Position numbers and translations under genes: made by a program. From NCBI GenBank assembly GCA_014706295.1, contig JACSVZ010000024.1:3589136-3653135 (forward strand): a stretch of 64,000 nucleotides of DNA. Reading direction: 5' to 3'. This document shows, piece after piece, positions 25,794-37,181 of the stretch. The stretch is from Lycocorax pyrrhopterus obiensis. Its lineage: Eukaryota; Chordata; Aves; Passeriformes; Paradisaeidae. A model generated the notes under the pieces. It had not been told where the DNA came from and made no database searches. It worked only from the letters and a program-made list of their open reading frames with translations. How positions within the stretch are numbered: position 1 is the first letter of the stretch; every line of letters begins with the position of its first letter.

Positions 25794-27137
25794 GTGGGTA
25801 AAGGAGGGGTTTAAAGAAGAAATCCTGGAGATTTTCTGTTTTGGGTCTCTTTGGGAACTTTCCCAATGAACCCTCTCGGGAGCCAAATGATCCCCTGTGC
25901 AGTGACAGGTTCCCAGGAGTTCTGAATGGTGCTGTGGGAGGCCCTGGGATCTTTCTAAGCATTTCATTCACAAAGCTCTCAGCAAGTGAGGAGCTCCTGG
26001 CCACATGAGCTGGCAAAGGGTCATGGGGTGGTTCATTGACATGGGGTGACCATCCCAGCCTGGCTCTTTTGGGACTGTGGTGCCCCTCTGCATCAGAAAA
26101 GCCCCTGTCTGCAGCTGCCATGGAGGGAGCAGTTCCCAGCTAAAACCAAAAGTAGTTCTGGAAAGTTTGTTGTTTTCTGGATAATTCTGTAACACAGAGC
26201 TGGCAAAGTTCCTCATGTAAGGAAAGCTGTTGATGGTTAAACAAAGCAAAGCACTGCACAGCGCTAGACACAGACCCCCCAAAAAACAAAAGCCACATTG
26301 GATAGCCTGTCCAACCTAATTTCACTAAACCAAATGGTTTCTTTAGGGGAGGGCTGATGAGAACACAGTTTGACATTCCTGTTTTGCAAATGTGGGTCAC
26401 AGTATGTTCCCTTCGTGGCATATTCTAATGTGTTTCTTCTACTATGCAGAGGGACATGCTTCTCTCCTCCCCTTTGCAATAGACATCTGCTGAAATTCTC
26501 CTTGCAACGCCAGGTTCCAATAATTCCTGGTCAGCTCCATCCACCGTGGCTCTTTGCCTTGTGCAGGAAACAGAAATGAATTCTGAGGGTAGTGGGAAGT
26601 TACGAGTAGTGATTAAGTGACCGTTACGATCTACGCGACTCATAAATCCAAGCGCATATTCATTTTTTCCTTTTGCTGCTGTGCATGGTAAATATGCAGA
26701 TTTTAATTTGTTGTGTAGCTGATTATCACATCCTGTCCTTTCTCAAGGGCACAACTGCGTAAGAAGATTTTTTTGTGATCCCAGAGGTGTCAGAGGTTAG
26801 GACCAACCTGCTGTTCTCCCCTTCCTACCTAGTGCAGGGACCCCATCCGGCTCTACTGGCTGCAGCAGTGGCAGGGAACCACTAGGAAAAGCCATTCTGT
26901 CCTAGAACAGCTGCTCTGGGGTTAATGGTTGATGTGTGACACCTTGGCTTTGATACCCTTTAGCAATGGCCATTTGAGGGAGGGATGGATGGATGGATGG
27001 ATGGAGGGAGGGAGGGAGGGAAGGAGGTCCCAGTCTCATTCCGTGGGGAACAGGGGAAGCACTGAGCTGCTCTGGCCCAGCCCGTGGGGAAGGCAGACCT
27101 GTAACGCTGTGGGTTTGTCTGTGTGTGACACCCGAAG
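25794..27137 (+). other. GRIK3: GRIK3 intron 3
   Basis: 1,344-bp intron. The only element seen is a GGAT/GGGA simple repeat (26,976-27,027) about 110 bp upstream of exon 4. The acceptor ends GTGACACCCGAAG, with an interrupted pyrimidine tract. Confidence 0.95.
26976..27027. repeat. GGAT/GGGA simple repeat
   Basis: Purine-rich microsatellite: GAGGGAGGGAT, then five GGAT repeats, then four GGGA repeats ending in GGAAGG. It lies in intron 3, just upstream of exon 4, with the purine-rich strand in the sense transcript. Confidence 0.95.
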
Positions 27138-27319
27138 GCCTCATACGGCTGCAGGAGCTCATCATGGCCCCGTCCCGCTACAACATCCGCCTGAAGATCC
27201 GCCAGCTCCCACTGGACACCGACGATGCCCGGCCGCTGCTCAAGGAGATGAAGCGGGGCAGGGAATTTCGCATCATCTTCGACTGCAGCCACCTGATGGC
27301 AGCTCAGATCCTCAAGCAG
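27138..27319 (+). CDS. GRIK3: GRIK3 exon 4: amino-terminal domain lobe 2
   Basis: 182-bp exon starting with the last two bases of a split Gly codon and ending on a codon boundary (AAGCAG/GTGAGC). It encodes about residues 185-244: [40 protein letters not shown] and [20 protein letters not shown]. This is the inter-lobe region of the amino-terminal domain. [12 protein letters not shown] separates it from GRIK1 (GKEFYVIFDCSH). The acceptor CCCGAAG is unusual in having purines and a CpG directly before the AG, but the frame, length and homology fix the border. Confidence 0.96.
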
Positions 27320-30300
27320 GTGAGCGGAGGGCAAGGGGGAAAGCAAAGTGGCTGCCGAGGAGCCCATGGGTGCGGGGTGGCCCTACTGCAGAGTGACCCC
27401 ACACTGGGGTGCAGCTTTCCCTTGGGCCACAATCCACAGCCACACTAAAAGCTACAGCATGCCCATCCTTCAAGGACACTGTTGGATTTCTACAGAAAAT
27501 GGAGTTTTCACTGAAAAACTGGAAGTACCAAACAGTAACTGTGGGTAAGAACGAACAAATGGTACAGGAGGAGAAGGGGCTGTGCCGAATGCAGTGCCAG
27601 GCCCAGGCTAGTGCTGGACAATTCTGTGGCTTTCCCTGCAGCTGCACAGCCCCAGCCTTCTTCCCTCTTCCCTCTTGCCTCTTCCCTCTTGCCTCTTCCC
27701 CCTCCATCCAGACTGGTACCTGTGGCTCTCCCAGCCAGGCCCAGCCAGGAGGGACAGCATCCTCTGTCCCTTCGCCAGCACTGTCTGCAATTCTTGGACT
27801 TTAAGCCAGATGTCAGTGATTTTCCATTCATTTAGGCTCCCTCCTTTCTTCCTCCACAAGTTCCTCCACTGGCATTCTTGCTGCTCCCCCCAGCTGCTCC
27901 TCATTCCCGAGTGCCTTTGGGTTTCAGGGTCAATATGAGGCAGAGGAAAAGGCTCTCACAGAGCTGCTAAAAACCAGCTGGTTGGAAGTGTTGCTCCTAT
28001 CAGCCCAGCACGACACCACCACATAGATTAAATAAATCCCCGAAGGGATGAGAAAGCGAGCACAGGCAAGAGCCTTCTCCTGCAGCCTGCTTGATGCAAA
28101 ATGAAGGGAAGTGCTCAGAGAACTTGGAAAGCCTGGGAGGGATTATTATAGGAAGCAATAGAAGGGGCTCATTGTCTCCTGCCAGTTATTTTCCCGTGCT
28201 GGTTGTGTTTGGTGCTCCTCACTTATTATGCAATTTATTATAGTTTATTGTGCCATCTGCTCAGCACATCACCACCAGTGCAGAATGAGGAAGATGGAGG
28301 AGAGGGGGGACTAGGGGACACAAGTCTCTCTAAGTCTTTCTGGCTGGGTTTGTGTGTGTGTCGGGGTTTTTTCAGGACCTGAAGCCATGGATTTCAGCTT
28401 AGCAATATAACACAGTGTATTTTTACTCAGGGAAATACTGTGAAGTATTTTCAGTGTCTGGGAATTTGCACAAACCCAAACCACAGCCTGAATGGTCTGC
28501 ATGCCTGGCCACTCTGGTGTGTAACATCGGGCAGGCTCGGAGCGGTGCACCACGACCTGCATCTGCTGAAGATTAGGAAGCTTAGAAACCTTGTATTTTC
28601 CTCACTTTACTACCTGTAGCAAGAAATTCATGTCTAGAGGTGCCACCTTCTTTTGTGAAACAGCTCTTTTCCACTGAAAGTACGAGCTAGGCAAAGCCAT
28701 CTCCTGGAGGAGGGGGGTCTGCTTCCCTTTGCAGTGGTAGAACAATGCACAGAACAAATAATGGACTGCAAAAAAAACCCCAGGGAGGAAGGTCCAGCCT
28801 TCTGTTTATGCCAGAATCAGTAATATTCATATTTTATTGCTGTTATGTGCCTTTTGTAACATTTTGGTCACTACACCAGTCAGCTCTGCAGACATTTGGC
28901 TGGACAGAGTCCCTGGAGTCTCTTGGCGCTGCTGTCACCCCCGTGCAGCCTCATGGATGGCAACAAGGTTCTCACAAGACTTGTGCTAAAATTTGCACTC
29001 CTTCACACTGATTTTCATTGCACACCTTCAGATAACACAGAAGGTTTGAGCACCTACAGCCTGTGCTGGCTGAGGCAGCTCTGACTGAGCAGTGCACACA
29101 CCATCGTGCCAGTCAGGGTCTTGCTCCCCAGGGATTCAAGGTTCCATGCTCCCACGGCACGCCCCTGATCATCTGGGCAGTTTTTTTTAACTGGAGTAGT
29201 AAAAAGCCCCATGGATTAGTAATCCATGAGTACCACCACATGAGCTGGCACCACTGTACAGATGACACTGTCAACCACTGCTCCAGCCTGGGTCCCTTGG
29301 AGTGACCAGACATCAAACCATCCATTACTTTGCCCTCTTGGAAAACAAAGCATTGTAGAAACCTATCAGAGAGTGAGTCCTCCTTGTGAGGCTTTCCCAT
29401 TCTACCCCAGATTCTCCAGCCTTCCTCGGTTTTGGTGCCTTGTTATCACTCCAGGTCTGTTCCCAGGCTTCCCCGCACTGTCCCAAGCAGCCGCTGTGCT
29501 CCACAGGGCACAGCTGTGCCTGTCAGCTCTGACCGAGCTCCTGCTCTCATCCTGGCCACTGCCTGTGGCTTATCCACCTGGATGATCATTTATTCATTTC
29601 CCCACAAACCCAGATGCATCCTGCCCCAGGCTGCCAGTGTTGGGAAGCTGGAGCTTCCTTCTGACAGTGAGGGCTCCTCAGCTATGGCTAGAATGATCCA
29701 GCTGTAGAACCTGAACTGGGATCTCATTATTTGCTCCAGATTGGCTTCCCATCACTAGCTGATGCTTCGCATACTGAGGTACCACTCCCTGATTCAGCTC
29801 TTTGAACCAGGGTGTGCAGGAGGGAGGGAGGGAGCTACACTGCAGCCCCCTGGATCCACTGAGCAGGCAGGGATTGGGGAACAGGATGGTGAATGGTCAC
29901 AGGGACAGCCCCCAGACTTTCTAAAAGCTACTTCCAGAGCAGGAAACCTGGGGTGAAATCACACTCCAGAGTCACAATATCTAGGCTTGCAATCCAGAGC
30001 CTTTCCTTTTCCCTGGTTTTTTGACATCTCACTTCTTTTCAGACTGTCACTTCCTTCCTCAGAGGTAAATTCCGCCCTAGTAATTTCAGCAAAAAACCAA
30101 GGGAAGCAAACATTTCCTGGGGGGACTTGAAGTCGCTTTCCCATCAGTGGGGATTTTAAAGTGCTCTTGCATGTGTTTTCTCCAGAAAACATGCTCACAC
30201 AGTCAGCATCCCAGCCAAACCCACGGGAATCTTCCTGTCACCAGCCACCAGCTTCAAGGTGACCTTTCTCATAGACTGAAATGTTCTCCCCCCATGCTGT

Positions 30301-31212
30301 GTGGGACCTGGACATGTTCATCCAGCCAAGACCCCTTCAGCCCATGGTTGTCCTCTGAAAGAGCTTCCAGGACAGTCTGCTCTCTCCAGTGCTCAGTTAT
30401 GCAAATCCCAGCAATCTGCAGGAGCCATCCTCCATGCAGGGGCTGGCAGGGAATCTCAAGCTGTGCCGGCCAAGGGCCCTCCGGACCATGATCTCCAAAA
30501 GCTGAGGGGCAGGGGGTATTCCCACTCCCCATCCTTGTGCCTACACCTTCACTGACCCACTTCTAAACCAGGCCCTAAGTCAGGATCTGACTGCTGTGCC
30601 CAGGAAGGAGGGACAGAGGCAGGAGTCCATGTACTCACTGCACAAATGAGACTGAAGGTGGGGATGCAGAGCCCCAGAATTACACGTGTCAGGAATCAAA
30701 ACCCTTTCAGCTGGCTTCTTGGCCACTACACGGATGTGTAACTATAAGAACAGGCTCTTTATGGTCAATCTGCACAGGTTTATGTGAGGTTGCTCATTTG
30801 GTACTGGAGAAGGAAAGGTGATCCCCTTTCCCACAGCTGTGCCAACAGAGCCTGTGGCCCTGGAGGATCCTGCATCCATGAGCATAGAGAAGTGCCACAG
30901 TCCTGGCACACTCAGGGACACCCCATGTCACCCAGAAATGCCACCAGCCCTCATGGCAGCTGGATACTGAGGCTTTGCCACTGTTTCAGAATAGTTTGAG
31001 GACCACAGCGCAGCTCAGCTCAGCACTTGAGCATGTGCCTCTTGCTGACTGAGCATGGCTTTACTGTTCCACGAGATCAATCCTGAATCCAGTCCCAGTG
31101 TGTCCGGGTCTCTCCTGCCACATTTACCTATGAGCTCTGAGTTTTATGTTGCATGGCTCTTGCCGTATTCTTGTACCCACCTTACTAACCTCTTTTCCCT
31201 ACTCTCCTTAAG
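27320..31212 (+). other. GRIK3: GRIK3 intron 4
   Basis: 3,893-bp intron. It contains a pyrimidine-rich short repeat of CCTCTTGC/CCTCTTCC type (about 27,657-27,705) and an AT-rich stretch around 28,200-28,250 (TTATTATGCAATTTATTATAG). I see no gene. The acceptor is CTCCTTAAG. Confidence 0.93.
27657..27705. repeat. CTTCCCTCTTGC pyrimidine-rich tandem repeat
   Basis: Four or so copies of a 6/12-bp unit alternating CTTCCCT and CTTGCCT, in intron 4 about 340 bp after exon 4. The complementary strand reads as GGAAGA-rich, and the lack of stops produces open frames there. Confidence 0.8.
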
Positions 31213-31266
31213 GCTATGGCAATGGGGATGATGACAGAATATTACCACTTCATCTTCACCACTCTG
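31213..31266 (+). CDS. GRIK3: GRIK3 exon 5: 54-bp amino-terminal-domain exon
   Basis: Short in-frame exon (phase 0 at both ends) between CTCCTTAAG and GTAAAG. It encodes the 18 residues AMAMGMMTEYYHFIFTTL (about 245-262). AMAMGMMTEYYHFIFTTL fits GRIK3; GRIK1 reads ILFMGMMTEYYHYFFTTL, as recalled. The 54-bp size is the conserved size of this exon in kainate receptor genes. Confidence 0.97.
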
Positions 31267-34200
31267 GTAAAGTATCTGTCTGTGCACACACCTTGTACAC
31301 TCGCTGATGGGGGGTGGAATGTGAGGGGGCAGCTGGAGCGGGAGGGTGGGATGGGTCTGATCCTGGTGTGCACTGCACCACGATGGGGTGGGAAACCAAG
31401 GAAATGGGAGATCTGGGACCCTACCAGGAGGAGAGAGCAGGGCTGGACTTCGCTGCAGGTCAGGGTCAGACCCCCGTGACCTGGCTCTAACTCCTCCACT
31501 CTGCGGCATTGCCCAGGTGCTCAGGCTGAGATACGTCAGTTCTTCCTTCCCCTGCCCTTGGACGGGTCACTCCTTTGGGGTGCACAGATGTGGGTTTCTT
31601 CCAGTCATTTTGATTTCAGTGCAGCTCCCCACGCACTGACAGTGAGCACAGGGAGAGTGCAAGGCTGCAGTCTCCACCCAGGATTTGGTGGGACCCCAAT
31701 TCAGCAGGAGCTGGGGATGAGCCCCCAAAACCCCCTCTGCAGCCAGGAGCAGCCCTGCTGTGGTCCAAGCTTCAGTCCTGAAGGTTTATTTTGCAGGAGG
31801 GGAACTCAGCCTGACATTAACTCCCCTCTGTTAAACACGGGCCAGTTCCTCTCTGACTCTGAGAGGCATTTGGCTTTCCTGGCAGGGTCACTTTTGTCTC
31901 CATTTAAGATGCTATTGTCTAGTCTACTGTTGAATTTTGTGTGATTTTGAAAATCCAATTTATCTTTTTGCCTTTAGGAAAGAAACAGACTAAACTAACC
32001 CTTAAAAACTACAAAATTTATTTTTCAAATGCAAAAGACATTTTAATTACCCCTGCTGCCATTATCTATTCCAGGCAGCTTTAAGCATTTCCCAGATAAC
32101 CTCCTATTAATCAGCCCCAGCTGAGCCTGGAGTACATTTCATGTGTAGGTACAGCCTGGAGGTGGGAAAAGAGGAATTATAATAAATTAATAGATAAGCA
32201 ATCACAATTAATGCCACTTTCCTGAAATAACAGTTATATCATGGGAAAGATATTTTAATCTGTCATTCCTTAAGGCAATGTTTTCCTAGCTTGCAATGCC
32301 TGTGCTTCAGCTTCCCCAGTACGAGACCCATGGGGTGCTAATGAATTAGTCTATTATGTTATACTGAATGTTTCTAAAAGGTCCCCAGTCAATACTGAGC
32401 ACAGTGTATCAACACTTGGCATGAAATGCTTCAACATTTTGCTAGGCAGCACGACTACAGTTCACTGACTCCAGCACGAAGAGCCCCATCAGCCTTTTCC
32501 ACCACAGGAGGAGGACGGGGAGGAGCAGGAGGAGGATCTCTGATGAGCCCTGGGCTCTGTCACATGCAGATTTTACACCCAAAGCCCCTGCAGGGAGAAC
32601 CCCAGAACTCCACTCTTCTGGGGCTGTCTCAGCAGTCTGTAAAATGGGGCTTTGCAGACACAGCCAATGCCCCCCTGCCAGATCCCAGGGCAGAGCTGTG
32701 GGGACACCTCACCCACGGGCAGCAACGGGGATGCCCTTCCTGGACACCCACCTTCCCAGCTTCCCACTGAGGACGTGGGATGCACTGAGGATCAGTCCTC
32801 AGCATCGCTGCCACCACTGAGGAGCCCGAGCTAGGTGAACTGGGGACAGGGGAGAGTGTCACAGAAACACCGAGAGTAAAATAAAGGGTGGAGGGGGGAA
32901 TTAATCTGCAGTACAGAAAATAATGAGTGAAAGGGAATGTAGATGAGGTGGAAAATAGAACCAGATGTTTCAATTTGTGGCTGTGCAGGAGCAGAAAATC
33001 CAGAAGAAACTGATCTGATGATTCCCATCCACACCTCCCCACATCCTGACACTCAGCTGGTATTCTGAATTATCCTCTGATTCCAGGAGGTGATATATCA
33101 GGCTGCAGCTGAGATTTAAACTGGAACCAAGGAGGGACCTGATGGGAGGTTGATTTCTATAGGAACTTGGTGAAAGGAAGGGTCTGGGGAGCAGCAGGGC
33201 AGGGACAGCACCCAAGATACCGGTGGGATCTGAGAGGTGGCCAGGGCTGGGGGTTTGACAGATGGGCAACAGAGACCATGGGGTCTGGAGCTTGGGGGAT
33301 CTGATTTGTTATGTATTGTCACATTCTGAGGGGGAAATCATCGGCTTTTGCAACCAAAAATTATTTCCTCACAACAGTTTCTGGAATACAAACTGAAGTG
33401 TCTGACTAAAAATTAATCTTGAAAAAACAGATCCATTCCAGCAGGTCAGGCACAGAACTGCTGTCCCCCCTCACAGCCAGAGACATGAGCAGCTGTCTGA
33501 GGTCAAACCACTGTATTTGCCCTTAGCTCCCTTAAGTCATTTAAAAGTCAACATTGTGGCCTGGTTTTCCCAATGCCCTTTAACAGAACGTGCAGGTTTG
33601 CACTTGCAATTTTTCAGGGGAAAAAAACCAACCCAAAAACCCAAGCCCCAACCTCCATTGTAGGGTGATTAATGATTTGGTCCCTGCTGCATCTGCAGAT
33701 TTGAGCACTGCATCTATCAGCAGTGAGCCCTGGGGCTGCAGAGGCCGGGGCCAGGCTTACGGAAAAGATCAAACCCCCAAAGCTTATTAAACCAAAACAG
33801 CCGTAAGAACCCTCACTCCCCCACGGAGAATGATGTCTCAGTTGCTGGCAAGTGCTGCTGTTGTTCTGCTTTGCTTAGGGCAGCATGTGTGGACTTCACC
33901 AGCCCCCTGTGGACAGATGGGTGGCCCCACAGTGTAGCTGTGTCCCACCAGCACGGCCCCATCACACAGCACAAACAGCCCCAGCACAGCCACAGACACA
34001 GCATCTCATACCATATTGAACCTCTTTTAGATAAGCCCTTGTGAGAGCAATTAATGCCACACATGCACCCCATGCTCTGTTGCAGAAGACTTGTGGTGTT
34101 GCCTTTCCGCCTCCCCACATTTATACTGCCATGAAACACTTGCAGAAACTGTTCAGGATAAACGCTGATTAAGTATGTCCCATCCAACAAATGGTTCCCA

Positions 34201-35078
34201 TTAACAAATCCACCCCTGACTGCCATCTCACCACACTCCCTCACTCACCCCCTTGGGTGAGCTGCCTGGCTTTGGGGAGCAGATCAGCTGCCACATGCTC
34301 CTGACATGCTGTCTAACCCCAAACTACTCAGACCCATTCCTGAGCACTGAAGCTGATGTTCAAACATGGGAAAGCCAAGAGCTGCACCACAGCAGTGCTG
34401 CCCCAGTGCTCCCCAGTACCCCAGTGCCCCTCGCTGTCTGCTAAGTGATGCTCGCAGGCCGGCAGCCAGCAGAGCTGAGCACTGCCTGGCTCTGGTTTTT
34501 ACATCGTATAAAGGGCACCCTCATTCATCTGCAGACTGTGTAGGCTGGTCGGAATGTCAAGAAATGCGTCTTAGTTCCTCTTTGATAGTCTGCAAATTGG
34601 TGTTTTGCATTCCGAGTGACTCTGTCATCCGCAGCACTCTGTGGGCCTCAGCACGCCCAGCAAATCCTCCGTGGAAAGGTCCATGGGAGCTCCAGAAACT
34701 CTGCCTTGCCCCCCCTCCCTGGGTTGCAAGTCTCTTTTTTCAGGGTCACAGGCAGTGATTCTGGTTTTCTGCCCACAATCCACTCGCCTCTTTCATGCAG
34801 AGACCAAGTTCTTTGGCTCTTTGGTAGGAGTTCCCTTCTGCTGCGTGTGGGGGAACCTGCACATACGGCACCCAAATTCCACCAACACGTACAGGCCTCT
34901 GCAAGCAGCGACTGACAGCAACAGACAGCACAATCCTCTGAATTCCTGAGGGATATGTCCTCCCTCCCACCTTCTGCGGGCTCTGCTGTCTCACTCCAAA
35001 CACAGACATGAACCGATGCAGAAAACTCAAACAAAACAAAGCTAAACAAAATGTTTAAACCGGTTTCTCTCTTTTAAG
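31267..35078 (+). other. GRIK3: GRIK3 intron 5
   Basis: 3,812-bp intron. An AT-rich block at about 31,930-32,280 is conspicuous and could hold a regulatory element. Near 32,631-32,650 there is a short CTGTAAAATGGGG match to the 3' part of MIR SINEs, too short to call. I see no gene. Confidence 0.93.
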
Positions 35079-35252
35079 GATCTTTATGCATTAGACCTAG
35101 AACCATATCGCTACTCTGGGGTGAACCTGACCGGCTTCCGGATCCTCAACGTGGAGAACCCGTACGTGTCCTCCATCATTGAGAAGTGGTCCATGGAGCG
35201 GCTGCAGTCGGCGCCCAAGGCGGAGCTGGGGCTTCTCGATGGTGTGATGATG
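35079..35252 (+). CDS. GRIK3: GRIK3 exon 6: amino-terminal domain
   Basis: 174-bp exon, phase 0 at both ends, acceptor CTTTTAAG and donor ATGATG/GTACGG. It encodes about residues 263-320: [40 protein letters not shown] and [21 protein letters not shown] is a predicted N-glycosylation site. The segment [14 protein letters not shown] differs from the mammalian version as recalled (NVDNPHVSAIVEKW) only by conservative changes, consistent with a bird orthologue. Confidence 0.97.
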
Positions 35253-37037
35253 GTACGGGCAGTTCAAACAGGGCACAGGGGTCTGGGAAGCAGAGCAGGG
35301 TGGTAAGGAAGGCAGGAACAGTTATTAAGGCCTAAATATTACTTTTATTGGTTCTTGTACCAGTAACACCTCATCCCAGGTATCTGCCCTGAGGTATTAC
35401 TGTCCCTCAAAGTCTGGGGTGAAGCCCACACCCCACTGCTGTGGTAATGCTCCTGCTCAGGCCCAGCTGCCAACAGATTTGCCACCAGACAAGGCAGGTA
35501 GCCAGGACCTGTCCCAAAGGGCTCCAGCTGCCCCCGAGAGCAGCGGGACACCAGTTCCCTGGGCTGGGAGCACAGCACACGTCCAGGCTGGGCCAGGCAC
35601 TTTGCCAAGATTGATGCAGGGGGAAAGCGCCAAAGCAATGCCCAAAGATGGGCTGTGCTGCAGCTTTGATGACTCCTTTTAGGGTCTGATGGCAGTTCTG
35701 CTCTGCTGAGTTACTGCTCGGAAGGTACAGCACCTGCTCGCCCATCTGTCTTCCCTGCGAGGCTGTCTCCGACCCCCGGAATTGCTGACTGGCTCCCTCC
35801 TTCCCTCTCCCTTTAGATCTGCCAGAACCAGCCCCGCAAAGTGGCAAAGCCTCCCAGACTTTCACCTTGAAATGGCTCCTCAGATTCCTCCTGTTGTTTC
35901 AGTTGTTAGAGGAGAGACCCCCATTCTCCTGCAGGCTCCTGCCTCTCCCCAGGCTGCCCATGGCTGAGCCCTCCTGTGCCTGCAGCAGCGCTTGGTCCCC
36001 AACGCTGCCTCTGCTCCTGGCCCCTCTTTGCTTTCTCAGAGGGATCCTGCCTTTGATTTCTGTTTGCCAGGTGTCTGTCCAGTGAGGACTCAGCTGGGCA
36101 TTACAGTCTGTAATTCACCATGAAATTGCTTGGACATATCCTTGCCTCCCCTTTCCCCCAGCCCCAAACTCACAAACCTGTCCCTGCTGTGGTCCATACC
36201 TGCCCACGGATGCAGGTGGGGCTCCTGCTCTTCATGCTTGGTTGATGAGGGAAGGGAAGGTCACAGGGATGGCTGCCAGTGCTGGAGGATTTTCTCCATG
36301 GCTACGTCCTGTTAGATGTTTGCTCAGTTATTTGCTGTATTATTTTGTTTTATTGTGGTTTATTACGCTGCTGCTACACTCGCATCTGTTTTGTGGCTCT
36401 GTGAAGCCAGCAAATAATGTATTTTCACTAGGAGGTCTTACCACATCAGAGTGAAAAATAAATCCAATTCTCTTGATCAGTGTTTGGAGGTGAGATGAGG
36501 CATCTCAAATTGAATCTAAAAATCATCACATTATATGGAGAAAAAAAAGTTCTCCCTAGTTCAGATCACTGAAATGCTGGAATATGTTACAAAGCCATGA
36601 GGTCCTGATTTTGGTGACAGTTTGGGTCATTTTTGGAAAACTGTGTGCCCACAAACATCTCTGTTTCTTATTTTCCCATGTATAAAATAGTGTGGAAAAT
36701 ATGTTCTCATATAGTTGTTTTTTTTACACTCAGACAAAACAGACTCAACAAGAAAACTCTGTTACTACCTTCTACATTTAGAAGTCGCTGCCTCCCTCTT
36801 TGACACCACAGCAGGAAATGTGCAAGAAACAACCCGAATAGCTGCTCACAGACAAATGACACTTCCAGAATCGCTGATTTTAGACAGAACCCCGAGCTTT
36901 TGGTCTAAAGAGCCAAAGGATGATCAGCAGGGAACACGGACAGAGAAACTCTGGGGCTGGCAGGGGGTGATGCAGAGGGGGTTCCACCTTTTCCTACAAC
37001 ACCCCACGGCCACCAACGCTGTTCCCCTTCCCTTTAG
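35253..37037 (+). other. GRIK3: GRIK3 intron 6
   Basis: 1,785-bp intron ending in CCCTTCCCTTTAG. I see no repeat or gene in it; the short open frames are unsupported. Confidence 0.95.
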
Positions 37038-37181
37038 ACAGACGCTGCCCTGTTGTACGACGCGGTGCACGTGGTGTCCGTGTGCTACCAGCGCGCGCCG
37101 CAGATGACCGTGAACTCCCTGCAGTGCCACCGGCACAAGGCCTGGAGGTTCGGCGCCCGCTTCATGAACTTCATAAAAGAG
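37038..37181 (+). CDS. GRIK3: GRIK3 exon 7: amino-terminal domain
   Basis: 144-bp exon, phase 0 at both ends, acceptor CCCTTTAG and donor AAAGAG/GTAAAA. It encodes about residues 321-368: [40 protein letters not shown] and RFMNFIKE. The Cys in SLQC (about 350) is the expected disulfide partner of the first Cys in exon 3. [11 protein letters not shown] separates GRIK3 from GRIK1 (IASHRASQLTV). The exon is CpG-rich compared with exon 8. An antisense open frame (36,924-37,559) overlapping it is a shadow. Confidence 0.97.

Noticed and set aside
32600..32660. Possible second MIR fragment (CTGTAAAATGGGG)
   Set aside because: Only about 13 bases match the MIR core and the flanks do not follow the consensus.
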